From Bacteroidales bacterium (GTDB lineage Bacteria > Bacteroidota > Bacteroidia > Bacteroidales > GCA-2748055), in NCBI GenBank assembly GCA_021740585.1, contig JAIOZM010000027.1, positions 1 through 47,779 of the forward strand: 47,779 bases of DNA, read 5' to 3'. Both the position numbers and the translations under genes were made by a program. The notes beneath the pieces were generated by a model. The model searched no databases and had not been told where the DNA came from. It worked only from the letters and a program-made list of their open reading frames with translations. How positions within the stretch are numbered: the stretch's first letter is position 1; every line of letters begins with the position of its first letter. This document shows, piece by piece, positions 9,348-18,196 of the stretch.

Positions 9348-12221
9348 ATGAGTGCTTCTTTCCCAAAGAAAATATCACAAATTAATTCCATTCTGCGTCA
9401 GTCAGACCCTAAAAACAATCCATTCCTTTCTAATGATGCAAACCTTAATAATGAATTATTTTATCAGGTTCTGAATAGCTCTGACGAAATCATTTTTATA
9501 TTTAGTAAAAATAATGAGATAATTCAATTTGCTAATTCTAAAGCCGTTGATCTGTTTCAGCCGCTTGCCGAAGCGAATCAGCAAAAAAACAATGTTCGAT
9601 TTTCTGAATTATTTGAATCGGAGTCCTATAATTCGCTAAAAGAATCACTAAATATTCTCACACCTGAAAATGATGCCACCTTCACCCTTGAACATCAAGG
9701 TGAGGAAGGTCTGATTAATATTACATTTTCGATCTCTTTAATTCCAGCCCTATCCGATGATTGGGTATTGTGTAAAGGAGTTGCTGAAAATATCTCTATT
9801 AATTATAGTGATGGAGTCATAATAGACCATCAGCGACTTGAAGATATTCTGCAAAACAGTGAAAGTCTTTATTTTGAAATGTCTGTAAGGGGATATATTC
9901 ATTTTGTATCTAATTCAATTAAAAACCTGACTGGTTATACAAAAGATGAAGTTAAAAACAAGAATCTTTTTGAATTTTACGCAAATAAGTCCGATAAAAA
10001 CAAACATCATAAAGAACTTCTTGAAAAAGGTGAGATTAATAATTCCAGAATTGATTTAATCGATAAATATGGTAAAATAAGAAATGTTGTTGCAAATTCA
10101 AAAGTAGTTAAGGATGAAAAAGGCACACCAATAAAAATTGTTGGCTCACTGCGTGATGAAACAGAAACCAACATCCTGATTTCTTTATTGGAGGAAAGCG
10201 AATCAAAGTACAGAACGTTACTTGATAATGCCGGAGCAATCATTATTTACCTTAAAAAAGACGGGGAAATAATTCTGATTAATAAAAAAGCTTCCATTTT
10301 CTTTGGAATGGAAGCTCTGGATTTAATGAACAAAAACTTCTTTGATAATCCGATAACTAACAGTATTGCTGAAAATTTACAAATTCCATTCAGTGAGGTT
10401 ATTGATAATAAAAAAGGTCAGGTTCTTGAAACAAATTTTGAATTTTCAGGTCAGGAAATTTCTTTGCTATCGAATTTACAACCTGTCTTTGACTCAAAGA
10501 ATTTAATTGAAGGTGTTGTAATTATCGCCAGTAATGTTTCTGATGAAAGACAGGCTCAGAGGGAAATGAGAAAATTGCAGATTGCTATTGAACAAAGTAC
10601 CGCTTCTATTACCATTTCAGATAAAAACGGGATTATTGAATATGCTAATTCAAGATATTGTGAATTAACAGGCTTTAGTTCAGATAATTTGATTGGCAAG
10701 AAAGATTATATTTTTTCTGAAAAAAATAGTAAAAAAAAGTATTTCACCGAAATGCACCAAAAGCTTAATGCTAAAGATGTTTGGAAAGGAGAATTTGAGA
10801 ATTTAAAGAAAAATGGAGAATTATATTGGGAAAAGGTATTTATTTCACCGGTTTTTAGTGAATACGGAGAGTTAATTAATTTTATTAGCGTAAGGGAAGA
10901 TATCACCGACTCAAAAAGAATTGAGAAAATTGAGCAGGAAACCCTAAAAAACATAAAAGTATTAAACGAAACTTCCTTAAGTTTTTTAAAGCTTGATGAA
11001 GAAGCAAATGTATTTAAGCTTATAGGGGATCAACTGACACAAATTATTCCAGACACTTATTTCCTCATTGGATCTTATAATCCCGATTCAAAAATGATAA
11101 AGAATGAGTATATTAACATCAATCAAACCATTCTTAACCAATTCTATTCCAAATCTAAATTTACCAACTTTAAAGTAAACGTTCCATTACACGACGATCA
11201 GATGGAAATTCTTAGGATGGGCGACTGGCAATACTTTGAAAACGGACTTACACAATTAACCGGCGGGGGCATAAGTCCAAAAATGAGTTCATTTTTAATG
11301 ACCACTTTTAATATTGAGAGTATTAAACGAAAGGGCATTTTTAAAGGTGATGTTCTTCTGGGGACTCTCGCTATTATTAGTAGAAATAATCAACAAGAAA
11401 TTGATTTGAATTTAGTTAATACATTCCTGAATCAGGTAAGTATAGGTCTGGACCGATTCAATTTACAACAGGATGTAATTCATGCTAAGAATAAAGCAGA
11501 GGAAATGAACCGGATAAAGTCCACTTTTCTGGCTAATATGAGTCATGAACTAAGAACACCTTTAATTGGTATACTGGGTTTTTCTGAGTTATTAATGGAC
11601 CAGATTAAAGAGGACCGATACTCCAATATGATTAGTGTAATTAATAAAAGTGGTTTGAGATTGCTGGATACACTGAATACAATTCTTGATTTTTCAACCA
11701 TTGAAGGAAACAATGTTACTTTAAACTATATTGAAGAGGACATAGTTGAAACGGTTAGAAAAGTTATTCAGGAAAATATTGAAGAGGCCAATCTTAAAGG
11801 TCTTTTCCTAAAACTTCAAACAGAAATTAGTTCACTTAGAACCTATACCGCTAATAGTTTAGTGGAGAAAGTTATTGGTCAATTGATTAAAAATGGTATT
11901 AAATTTACAAATAAAGGTGGTATTGAAGTTAAAATCAGAGAAAATGACAGCAGCGATCATAGAAAAATTCATATTTCAATAATCGATTCAGGTATCGGAA
12001 TAAGCCAATCAAATTTGGAAAACATTTTTCAGGAATTCAGACAGGAAAGTGAGGGATTAACAAGAAGATTCGAAGGTACAGGCCTTGGGCTGACTATTTC
12101 GAAGAAATTTGCCAGTCTTCTCAATGGAACAATTGAAGTAAGCTCTGTCCCGGATAAAGGAAGTGAATTCACCCTTATTATTCCTCACTATACTTCCCCA
12201 CCCTTAAATATTCTAAATTAA
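9348..12221 (+). CDS. Soluble multi-PAS sensor histidine kinase
   Basis: This 957-residue kinase has no signal peptide or membrane segment, so it probably senses a cytoplasmic cue. PAS-like modules run at about 35-150, 160-275 (LTGYTKDEV), 283-400 and 405-530 (ITISDKNGIIEYANSRYCELTGFS). A GAF-like region follows at about 545-705. The HisKA domain holds FLANMSHELRTPLIGILGFSELL with phospho-acceptor His733, and the HATPase_c domain shows the N box (LIKNGIKFT), DSGIGIS and GTGLGLTISKKF. There is no receiver domain, and no response regulator gene lies in this window, so its partner is unknown. The gene is flanked by long AT-rich gaps and looks monocistronic. Confidence 0.93.
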   Translation: MSASFPKKISQINSILRQSDPKNNPFLSNDANLNNELFYQVLNSSDEIIFIFSKNNEIIQFANSKAVDLFQPLAEANQQKNNVRFSELFESESYNSLKESLNILTPENDATFTLEHQGEEGLINITFSISLIPALSDDWVLCKGVAENISINYSDGVIIDHQRLEDILQNSESLYFEMSVRGYIHFVSNSIKNLTGYTKDEVKNKNLFEFYANKSDKNKHHKELLEKGEINNSRIDLIDKYGKIRNVVANSKVVKDEKGTPIKIVGSLRDETETNILISLLEESESKYRTLLDNAGAIIIYLKKDGEIILINKKASIFFGMEALDLMNKNFFDNPITNSIAENLQIPFSEVIDNKKGQVLETNFEFSGQEISLLSNLQPVFDSKNLIEGVVIIASNVSDERQAQREMRKLQIAIEQSTASITISDKNGIIEYANSRYCELTGFSSDNLIGKKDYIFSEKNSKKKYFTEMHQKLNAKDVWKGEFENLKKNGELYWEKVFISPVFSEYGELINFISVREDITDSKRIEKIEQETLKNIKVLNETSLSFLKLDEEANVFKLIGDQLTQIIPDTYFLIGSYNPDSKMIKNEYININQTILNQFYSKSKFTNFKVNVPLHDDQMEILRMGDWQYFENGLTQLTGGGISPKMSSFLMTTFNIESIKRKGIFKGDVLLGTLAIISRNNQQEIDLNLVNTFLNQVSIGLDRFNLQQDVIHAKNKAEEMNRIKSTFLANMSHELRTPLIGILGFSELLMDQIKEDRYSNMISVINKSGLRLLDTLNTILDFSTIEGNNVTLNYIEEDIVETVRKVIQENIEEANLKGLFLKLQTEISSLRTYTANSLVEKVIGQLIKNGIKFTNKGGIEVKIRENDSSDHRKIHISIIDSGIGISQSNLENIFQEFRQESEGLTRRFEGTGLGLTISKKFASLLNGTIEVSSVPDKGSEFTLIIPHYTSPPLNILN

Positions 12222-12477
12222 CATCAGGTTTTTTAATCCATCTCCTCCTTTTGTCCGCTAAGTTTAGAAATTTGTTTCATATTTTTACTAAACACTACTC
12301 TAATAATTATTAAAAGTTATAAATTTGCTGCAAACTAAAATGGTTTAAATGGTTCTTCTAAAATCAGAGGATTCGATTTAAAAAAGACTTTTTATAATTT
12401 TATTTCCAATCTGATTTGTATCTGAAGACTAACTACTTTTTAGTTTGAACTTAATTAATAATACTAAAATTATTTAT

Positions 12478-12951
12478 ATGAAAATGAAATTACTTTTCGC
12501 TGGATTTCTGTTTATGGCCATTAGTTTTAATGCTAATTCTCAGGATTATGTTAATTCGGTAGGTTTAAGGGGCGGCTTATCCTACGGTATAACTTATAAG
12601 CATTTTTTATCTACCACCGATGCCGCGGAAGGAATACTTACAATGCGTTGGGGAGGATTTAATGTAACCGGACTATACGAAAGGCACCTCGACAGCTTCG
12701 ACATTGAAAGATTATATTTTTTGTATGGTGCAGGTGCTCATATTGGATTCTGGGATGGAGATACCAATCCATGGTTTAACGATGGCAGCTCCTATACAGT
12801 AATCGGGATCGATGGGATTATAGGTGTTGAATACGTACTTAAGGAAATTCCATTTAACATTTCACTCGATTGGAAACCCGGTATAAACCTCATTGGATAT
12901 ACTGGATTTTGGGGAGATGAATTAGCCCTGTCATTCCGCTTTATATTTTAA
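12478..12951 (+). CDS. Small outer-membrane-type beta-barrel protein
   Basis: This is a 157-residue protein from the ATG at 12478 (MKMKLLFAGFLF...). An in-frame TTG 33 bp upstream would put a polar tail before the signal peptide and is rejected. The signal peptide ends near NANSQ (about 22). The mature part alternates aromatic and glycine residues in strand-like blocks (GLRGGLSYGITYKH, LYERHL, YGAGAHIGFW, IIGVEYVLKEIPFNISLDWKPG) and ends in LSFRFIF. A terminal Phe is typical of barrels handled by the BAM machinery. It is probably an outer-membrane protein of eight or so strands. The function is unknown. Confidence 0.75.
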   Translation: MKMKLLFAGFLFMAISFNANSQDYVNSVGLRGGLSYGITYKHFLSTTDAAEGILTMRWGGFNVTGLYERHLDSFDIERLYFLYGAGAHIGFWDGDTNPWFNDGSSYTVIGIDGIIGVEYVLKEIPFNISLDWKPGINLIGYTGFWGDELALSFRFIF

Positions 12952-12974
12952 AATTAGGATTATAAAACATAATG

Positions 12975-13005
12975 AAGTCGTCTCCATTAGAGGCGACTTT
13001 TTTTA
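12975..13005 (+). terminator. strong intrinsic terminator
   Basis: AAGTCGTCTC (12975-12984) pairs with GAGGCGACTT (12990-12999) over ten base pairs with one T-G wobble and a five-base loop. It is followed by a T-rich tail. It ends the barrel gene transcript 23 bp after its stop. Confidence 0.9.
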
Positions 13006-13036
13006 TTTTTACTTTTAATTATCTAATTCAATTATA

Positions 13037-13990
13037 ATGGACAAAACTATTTTTACGCCGCTTTCTGAATTAAAAGTAATTCATGAACGTCAAAAACCAT
13101 ATATTCATAACACCCCTGTTCTGACTTCAAGAAGCTTCAATGACTTATCAGGTACCAAGTCATACTTTAAATGCGAAAATTTTCAAAAAATGGGTGCCTT
13201 TAAAATGAGAGGAGCATTGAATGGTATAATGGCATTGAATGAAACAGAGAAAAGCAAAGGGGTGGTCACACATTCTTCGGGTAATTTTGCACAGGCAATG
13301 TGTTTATCCGCCAAAATATTAGGAGTAAAAGCAACCGTGGTAATGCCACGAACAGCACCCAAAGTTAAAAAGGATGCCGTGCGCTCCTATGGTGGATTCA
13401 TTATTGAATGTGAACCTACCTTAGAAGCAAGAGAAGCAGCAATGAATGAGTTCTCAAGGAAAACCGGAGCTGTTACTCTTCACCCTTCCAATCAAAAAGA
13501 GGTAATTGATGGAAACAGTACAGCGGCGATAGAAATCCTGGAAGCATATCCTGATCTGGATGCCATTATTACCCCAGTAGGTGGTGGTGGCTTGCTTGCA
13601 GGAACCGCTTTGGCAGCCAAACAAATAAATCCTGAGATACTTGTCTATGCCGGTGAACCCATGAATGCTGATGATGCTTTTCATTCGCTGAGAACAGGAA
13701 TAATACAGCCTTCTATAAATCCTGAAACAATTGCCGATGGTTTAAGAACACAACTTGGCGATAAAAATTTCCCCATCATTCAGAAATATGTTACTGAAAT
13801 AATCAGAGTTGAAGAATCAGAAATTATTTTTGCCATGAAATGGATCTGGGAAAGAATGAAAATTATTATAGAGCCTTCCAGTGCGGTACCAGTTGCAGCT
13901 ATATTAAAAGACCCAAAACTTTTCATGAATAAAAAAATTGGAATAATACTTAGCGGTGGAAATGTGGAAATGGAAAAATTACCCTTTTAA
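13037..13990 (+). CDS. PLP-dependent threonine/serine dehydratase
   Basis: This 317-residue fold-type II PLP enzyme has the lysine motif GAFKMRGA (Lys56), the substrate loop SSGNFAQA and the phosphate-binding GGGG run in ITPVGGGGLLAG. It probably deaminates L-threonine or L-serine to 2-oxobutyrate or pyruvate. Its length matches catabolic TdcB-like enzymes and serine racemases. The C-terminal ACT-like regulatory domain of biosynthetic IlvA is absent, so isoleucine feedback is not expected. A racemase role cannot be excluded from sequence alone. It stands alone between a terminator and a 145-bp gap. Confidence 0.9.
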   Translation: MDKTIFTPLSELKVIHERQKPYIHNTPVLTSRSFNDLSGTKSYFKCENFQKMGAFKMRGALNGIMALNETEKSKGVVTHSSGNFAQAMCLSAKILGVKATVVMPRTAPKVKKDAVRSYGGFIIECEPTLEAREAAMNEFSRKTGAVTLHPSNQKEVIDGNSTAAIEILEAYPDLDAIITPVGGGGLLAGTALAAKQINPEILVYAGEPMNADDAFHSLRTGIIQPSINPETIADGLRTQLGDKNFPIIQKYVTEIIRVEESEIIFAMKWIWERMKIIIEPSSAVPVAAILKDPKLFMNKKIGIILSGGNVEMEKLPF

Positions 13991-14135
13991 TATCAGGAGC
14001 AAAGAACCTGATCTGCATATTTTTCCTTGTCGACTGACAAATTTGCCTGTTACTGCTGTCATAATGCTAGTTTTTTAATGTGGCACATTTTCTGATTAGC
14101 AGATACTATTAAATTTTAAAAAATATACTTTTTAA

Positions 14136-14723
14136 ATGAACATTGAAAACATACAGTCGCACTCCGAATTACTTTCCCGGCTGGATAAAAACAAAAAATC
14201 CTATCTTCTCTTATATAAAAAGGGCTCTGAGCAAAGTGATTGTGCCATAGAAAACTACACCATGGCTTCAGGAAAGGTTGAAGGAATTCAATTATTTATG
14301 TCAGATGTAAGTGTGGTTAGGGATATTCATGAAAAATATAATGTGAGTTCTGCTCCTACCCTGATAGAATTTGAAGGCACAGAAGTAAAAAACACAATCA
14401 AAGGATGTCACCAATCATCCTACTTTAAAACTATATTCGAAGATGCTGTTTATGTTACGAATACTAACACTGAAGGAAAGCCCCAAAAAAGAGTAGTAGT
14501 ATACAGCACACCCACATGCACCTGGTGCAATACCATAAAAAGCTATTTTCGTGAAAATAAAATTAAGTTTACAGATATTGACGTTTCTGTGAATCAGGCA
14601 GCCGCACAGGCCATGGTAAAAAAGAGCGGACAGCAAGGTGTGCCTCAGACTGAAATAAATGGTCAGATGGTAGTTGGATTTGACAAAAAAAAGATAAATA
14701 CACTTTTAGGAATTAATGGATAA
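14136..14723 (+). CDS. Thioredoxin-like / glutaredoxin fusion protein
   Basis: This 195-residue soluble protein has two redox-fold halves. The N-terminal half (about 1-100) has a thioredoxin-like pattern (YLLLYKKGSEQSDCA, then APTLIEFEG with the cis-proline position). Its CxxC site is reduced to QSDC, leaving only Cys36. The C-terminal half (about 118-195) is a glutaredoxin with an intact STPTCTWC active site (Cys128/Cys131), GVPQTEING and VVGFD. It could reduce disulfides or glutathione-type mixed disulfides, with the first half acting as a partner-binding module. The groES gene follows 23 bp later, and both end at a shared terminator, so they likely form an operon. Confidence 0.85.
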   Translation: MNIENIQSHSELLSRLDKNKKSYLLLYKKGSEQSDCAIENYTMASGKVEGIQLFMSDVSVVRDIHEKYNVSSAPTLIEFEGTEVKNTIKGCHQSSYFKTIFEDAVYVTNTNTEGKPQKRVVVYSTPTCTWCNTIKSYFRENKIKFTDIDVSVNQAAAQAMVKKSGQQGVPQTEINGQMVVGFDKKKINTLLGING

Positions 14724-14746
14724 ATATAAATTATAAATTATAGAAT

Positions 14747-15034
14747 ATGAAAGAGTTACAACCAATAAATCAGAATGTACTGCTTGATATTACCGATACA
14801 AAAACAGAACAAAAAACAACTGGAGGAATTATTATTCCTGATTCAGTAAAAGAAAAAAAGAATATTGCCAAAGTAATTGGTATTAGCAATATTGAAAATG
14901 CGGAAATCTCTGTAGGAGACACTGTTTTGTATAAAGAATATTCAGGTAATGAAATTGCTATGGATGGTAAGAAATATTTATTGATTCCTTATGAAGAAAT
15001 TCTGGCAAAGATTGTTGAAACAGAAGCTATTTAA
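14747..15034 (+). CDS. groES: GroES-type co-chaperonin, orphan copy
   Basis: This 95-residue cpn10 family protein has the mobile-loop motif TTGGIIIPDSVKEKK (about 25-39), the GDTVLYKEYSG barrel segment and the usual ending YLLIPYEEILAKI. It should cap a GroEL ring and assist folding. No groEL follows: the next gene is a kinase after a terminator. This is unusual, since groES and groEL are normally adjacent. It may be a second GroES paralogue working with a GroEL encoded elsewhere. Its pairing with the redox fusion gene suggests a stress-linked operon, which is inference. Confidence 0.9.
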   Translation: MKELQPINQNVLLDITDTKTEQKTTGGIIIPDSVKEKKNIAKVIGISNIENAEISVGDTVLYKEYSGNEIAMDGKKYLLIPYEEILAKIVETEAI

Positions 15035-15056
15035 ACTATCCTGTTAAATAAAATAG

Positions 15057-15083
15057 GGCTCCATTTCCGGAGCCTTTTTTTTT
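15057..15083 (+). terminator. strong intrinsic terminator after groES
   Basis: GGCTCC (15057-15062) pairs with GGAGCC (15069-15074) around a six-base loop and is followed directly by nine T residues. It closes the redox fusion-groES transcript. Confidence 0.92.
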
Positions 15084-15186
15084 GTGAATAATTTCGTAAG
15101 AAGTATTTCTTTTTCTCCAAATAACGTAACATATATTTTTCAACTTCGTTATAATTACATACTTCTTAAGTTAAAAAAAAGGGAAT

Positions 15187-17325
15187 ATGAAAATAGGTCT
15201 TAAAAGTTATATTTACCGAATTTCACTTATCTTGTTTCTGTTTCCCGTAGAAGTCTCCATAGCCCAAATTAATTTTCTAAGTACAGGAAAGCATTATATC
15301 GACAGTTTATTCAGCATACTTCCTCCCGATGCTAATAATCCCGGAAATGATCTTCAGCGAATTAAAGATGTCTGTAAGGATTTTAATAATAATGACCAGA
15401 TTAAAATCCTTACAAATATCGGGAATTACTATATTAAAAGTGAATTAAATGATTCTGCGCGACTGTATTATTCAAAAAGTCTGGAGCTATCCAAAAGTAG
15501 TAAAAATGAATATTTGAGGACAATAAGCTTGATGAGTCTTGCCCGCATTCACACAGTCTATGCGGAGTATGACCTTGCATTGTCAAAACTAAATCAGGCA
15601 CTTCCATATATTATCGAATCCGATTCTTCTGAACTAAATTCAAATTTCTATAGAATTTATGGAAATGTGTATTGGGGTATGGAGATATATGATTTTGCGT
15701 TAGAAAATTATTATATAAGTCTTGAAATTGCTGAAAAAAACAATTTAATTCAGAACAAAGCTTCTGTTTATAATAATATCGGACTTATATATTTCTCAAT
15801 TAAAGATTATGTAAATGCTCAAAAATACTTCGAATTGGCTTTTAATACAGCTAAAGCAAGTGATTTTAAATGGGTTATGGCAATATGCTCCAATAATCTT
15901 GGAACAATATATAATGAATTGGGGACTTACGATACCGCTCTTCATTATTTCAAAATCAGCCGGATTACAGCTCAGGAATTGGGTGGGAGGCTTCATGAAG
16001 GTATTACTGTTTTTAATATGGGTGAAACCTATCTCAGGTTGGATTCTTTTGCATTGGCCAGGAAATATTTGACGGAGTCATATGAAATCGCTTTTGAAAC
16101 AGAAGATAAAATTGGGATCGCAAATGCTTTATTAAAACTGAGTGATCTGGAAATTAAAAGTGGAAACCTGACACAGGCCAAATCGTATCTGGATTCTGGT
16201 CTGGCTTTAATCCTAAGTATTGGCTCAATTCGTTTACAGCAAGATGCTTATAAGATTAAATATGATTATTTTAAGAAAGCTAACAATCCTGATTCCATCG
16301 TATTTAGTCTTCAAAAACTACTTTTTCTAAAGGATACACTTGCTGAGATTGAGAATATTGAAAACATTTCCAGGTTGGAATATAAGTATAAGGAAAAAGT
16401 TGCATCTCAGGAAATTGCAATACTTCAAAGGGAAAAGCGAATTAATCATATTCTTATTTTCACAGGTAGTTTAGCATTTGTTTTGATTTTAATTATGCTG
16501 ACAATTTTTTTACTGAATTCAAAAAAGAGGTATAGGGAACTTAACCGTATAAATAATTTAATTGAAGAACAGCAGGAACTGCTAAAACAAAAGAATACCG
16601 AGTTAATCATTTATCAGGATAAATTGGAGAAAATGGTTTATGGGAAGGATAAGTTCATAACCATTATGTCGCATGATTTAAAGAATCCGGTTGGTGCTGT
16701 AAGAGGTTTTCTGGAATTAATACTTAATGATTATGACAAAATTCAGGAAAAAAGGAAAATAGTTTATTTGAAAGAAATTTTCAAATCCGTTGAAACAATT
16801 AGCCTGCTAATCGATAATGTTCTTTATTGGATAAATTCTCAAAATAAGGGAGTTGAAAGTAAGCCTGTACTAATCAACATTTTTGAAAGGATAGCTGAAA
16901 ATATTTCCCTCTATAAAATAATGGCAAACTGGAAAAAGATAAAAATTAACAATGAAACTCTGGAGGAGCATTTTATCCTTGCCGACAAAAATATTTTCGA
17001 TACCATAATCAGGAATCTTTTATCGAATTCCTTAAAATTTACCTCAGAGGGTGGTGAAATCACCATCAGATCAACCCGAAAAGACCAATTCATTATAATT
17101 GAAATTGAAGATACCGGTAAAGGCATTTCTGAAAGGGAGATTGCTGAAATACTGAATACTTCTATTAATCAATCAACTGAAGGAACTTCACACGAGAAAG
17201 GTACCGGACTTGGTATCGGCCTGGTGAAAGAATTTGCAAATCTTATGGGTGCCAGCTTCAACATCAATTCAAACGAGGGTGTTGGAAGCGTATTCACCCT
17301 AAAATTTCAAGCCACAGAAAAATAA
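15187..17325 (+). CDS. TPR-containing membrane sensor histidine kinase
   Basis: This 712-residue protein has an N-terminal signal peptide (about 1-27) and a periplasmic array of TPR units from about 70 to 380 (motifs such as YNNIGLIYFSIKDYVNAQKYFELA and CSNNLGTIYNELGTYDTALHYF). One membrane helix follows at about 418-442, then a coiled coil (EEQQELLKQKNTELIIYQDK). The kinase core has MSHDLKNPVGAVRGF with His496, an N box (NLLSNSLKFT), DTGKGIS and GTGLGIGLVKEF. There is no receiver domain. TPR ectodomains of this kind are common in Bacteroidetes kinases, where they often bind peptides or proteins. The HTH gene of the peptide island begins 71 bp downstream on the same strand, so it may regulate or sense that system. 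That link is inferred only from position. Confidence 0.92.
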   Translation: MKIGLKSYIYRISLILFLFPVEVSIAQINFLSTGKHYIDSLFSILPPDANNPGNDLQRIKDVCKDFNNNDQIKILTNIGNYYIKSELNDSARLYYSKSLELSKSSKNEYLRTISLMSLARIHTVYAEYDLALSKLNQALPYIIESDSSELNSNFYRIYGNVYWGMEIYDFALENYYISLEIAEKNNLIQNKASVYNNIGLIYFSIKDYVNAQKYFELAFNTAKASDFKWVMAICSNNLGTIYNELGTYDTALHYFKISRITAQELGGRLHEGITVFNMGETYLRLDSFALARKYLTESYEIAFETEDKIGIANALLKLSDLEIKSGNLTQAKSYLDSGLALILSIGSIRLQQDAYKIKYDYFKKANNPDSIVFSLQKLLFLKDTLAEIENIENISRLEYKYKEKVASQEIAILQREKRINHILIFTGSLAFVLILIMLTIFLLNSKKRYRELNRINNLIEEQQELLKQKNTELIIYQDKLEKMVYGKDKFITIMSHDLKNPVGAVRGFLELILNDYDKIQEKRKIVYLKEIFKSVETISLLIDNVLYWINSQNKGVESKPVLINIFERIAENISLYKIMANWKKIKINNETLEEHFILADKNIFDTIIRNLLSNSLKFTSEGGEITIRSTRKDQFIIIEIEDTGKGISEREIAEILNTSINQSTEGTSHEKGTGLGIGLVKEFANLMGASFNINSNEGVGSVFTLKFQATEK

Positions 17326-17396
17326 TTTCATTTTTTTTCATTTTGCTAGCAGTTTTTTTTAGCCTTTTTACATTAAGGGATAGAAAAGATTGTGAT

Positions 17397-17639
17397 ATGT
17401 CTATAATTAAAACCAAAAACATTTTAGAAAGACTGGATTTTCTGGTCCGGATGAGAAGTACGGGGTGCGCCGGAGATCTTGCTGATCAAATGGGATTATC
17501 GGAGAGAACTCTCTTCAATTACCTGAATGAACTCAAAGATCTCGGCGCTCCCTTATTCTGGTCCCGACAGGAAAACTCATATGTATATGGTGAAAATGGG
17601 AAAATAGAAATTGGATTCAAATCCACTGAAAAATATTAG
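17397..17639 (+). CDS. Small HTH protein at the head of the peptide gene cluster
   Basis: This is an 80-residue protein from the ATG at 17397. The frame is open upstream to 17343, but that extension starts at a non-ATG codon and runs through AT-rich spacer. The helix-turn-helix core reads CAGDLADQMGLSERTLFNYLNELKDLG (about 22-48), like the HTH_11/DeoR-type wing-helix starter. No ligand-binding or receiver domain follows. The tail (SYVYGENGKIEIGF) looks like a small beta wing. It probably binds DNA and could control the adjacent peptide genes, the first of which starts 48 bp downstream. Small HTH genes of this sort are often found with secreted-peptide loci in Bacteroidetes. The role here is inference. 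Confidence 0.8.
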   Translation: MSIIKTKNILERLDFLVRMRSTGCAGDLADQMGLSERTLFNYLNELKDLGAPLFWSRQENSYVYGENGKIEIGFKSTEKY

Positions 17640-17645
17640 TTTTTG

Positions 17646-17660
17646 TCCTGGCCGGCAGGA
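17646..17660. promoter_or_regulatory. short inverted repeat between HTH gene and first peptide gene
   Basis: TCCTG (17646-17650) and CAGGA (17656-17660) form a five-bp stem around GCCGG. It is GC-rich against an AT-rich background and sits in the 47-bp gap before the first peptide gene. It could be an operator half-site pair for the HTH protein or an mRNA hairpin; there is no T tract, so it is unlikely to be a terminator. Confidence 0.35.
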
Positions 17661-17686
17661 TTGAGTATTAATTTAAAGTTAACAAC

Positions 17687-17857
17687 ATGAAAGATTATCA
17701 AAATTACAAGCAGAGCGTGAGCGAACTGAATTTCCAGGAAATTCAAGATGTTCGGGGTGGAGTAAACTGGCCATTTTTTGACTTCCAGTTCTTCATGCAG
17801 GATATATATATCGGGGAAGACATTCTCTTTTTAGATTTTTATCAACTCAAAAATTAA
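17687..17857 (+). CDS. Double-glycine leader peptide 1 (56 aa)
   Basis: This small gene reads MKDYQNYKQSVSELNFQ at its N-terminus and reaches VRGG at residues 22-25. That resembles GG-type leaders (Glu-Leu spacing before the GG, hydrophobic residues at the -4 and -7 type positions). Cleavage after Gly25 would release a 31-residue core starting VNWPFFDFQFF. The core is strikingly aromatic (seven Phe, one Trp, two Tyr), lacks Cys, and has five acids against one Lys. The C39 ABC exporters downstream are the obvious processing and export machinery. No homologue is recognised. It starts an array of four tightly spaced peptide genes; the next ATG is 4 bp after this stop. Confidence 0.75.
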   Translation: MKDYQNYKQSVSELNFQEIQDVRGGVNWPFFDFQFFMQDIYIGEDILFLDFYQLKN

Positions 17858-17861
17858 GGCT

Positions 17862-18026
17862 ATGAATGATCATAAAAATTTTGAGGGATACAGAGAAATA
17901 CTATCCGGGAAACAACTGACAGAAACTTCCGGAGGATATATTCCGGTATGGCTACTATTAAAAATTATCGAATGGGGAGACAAATTCGACCAATTTATAG
18001 AAGATAATGTAAAGGTTACATTTTAA
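17862..18026 (+). CDS. Double-glycine leader peptide 2 (54 aa)
   Basis: The 54-residue ORF has a leader ending LTETSGG at residue 25. The N-terminus (MNDHKNFEGYREILSGKQL) shares the length and polar-then-Leu pattern of peptide 1. The predicted 29-residue core begins YIPVWLLLKIIEWGDKF and continues with acidic and basic residues placed as on an amphipathic helix. There is no Cys and the net charge is slightly negative. The pattern recalls small membrane-active helices in general, but no family match is claimed. It lies 4 bp after peptide 1 and 10 bp before peptide 3, so the three are very likely co-transcribed. Confidence 0.75.
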   Translation: MNDHKNFEGYREILSGKQLTETSGGYIPVWLLLKIIEWGDKFDQFIEDNVKVTF

Positions 18027-18036
18027 AATCAGGATT

Positions 18037-18183
18037 ATGAATACATACACAAATTTTGAATATGAGGAAATTCCGCAAAATGAATTAACTCGTTTCCATG
18101 GAGGAGTTTTCCTTCCCATTGGAATTTCTGGCGGCATTATTCTCAAGATTATTTCAATTCTATTTCCAAATGAAATTATTTAA
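18037..18183 (+). CDS. Double-glycine leader peptide 3 (48 aa)
   Basis: The 48-residue ORF has a 23-residue leader ending LTRFHGG. Its start MNTYTNFEYEE resembles the MNDHKNFEGY start of peptide 2. The 25-residue core (starting VFLPIGISGGIILKII) is almost wholly hydrophobic, with one Lys, one Glu and no Cys. A second Gly-Gly inside the core (GISGG) could be an alternative cleavage site, but the first GG gives the leader length seen in its neighbours. The stop is followed 13 bp later by the ATG of peptide 4. Confidence 0.75.
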   Translation: MNTYTNFEYEEIPQNELTRFHGGVFLPIGISGGIILKIISILFPNEII

Positions 18184-18196
18184 CAAATTAATGATT

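Noticed and set aside
12320..12327. TAAATTTG as a promoter for the small barrel gene
   Set aside because: It matches the -7 pattern but lies 150 bp from the start, has no -33 box, and the region is AT-rich enough for chance matches.
17343..17396. Longer start for the HTH protein
   Set aside because: The extension begins at a non-ATG codon and translates AT-rich spacer; the ATG at 17397 gives a normal HTH start.
18098..18196. N-terminal extension of peptide 4
   Set aside because: It would overlap almost half of peptide 3 in another frame and would bury the leader in a long hydrophobic segment.
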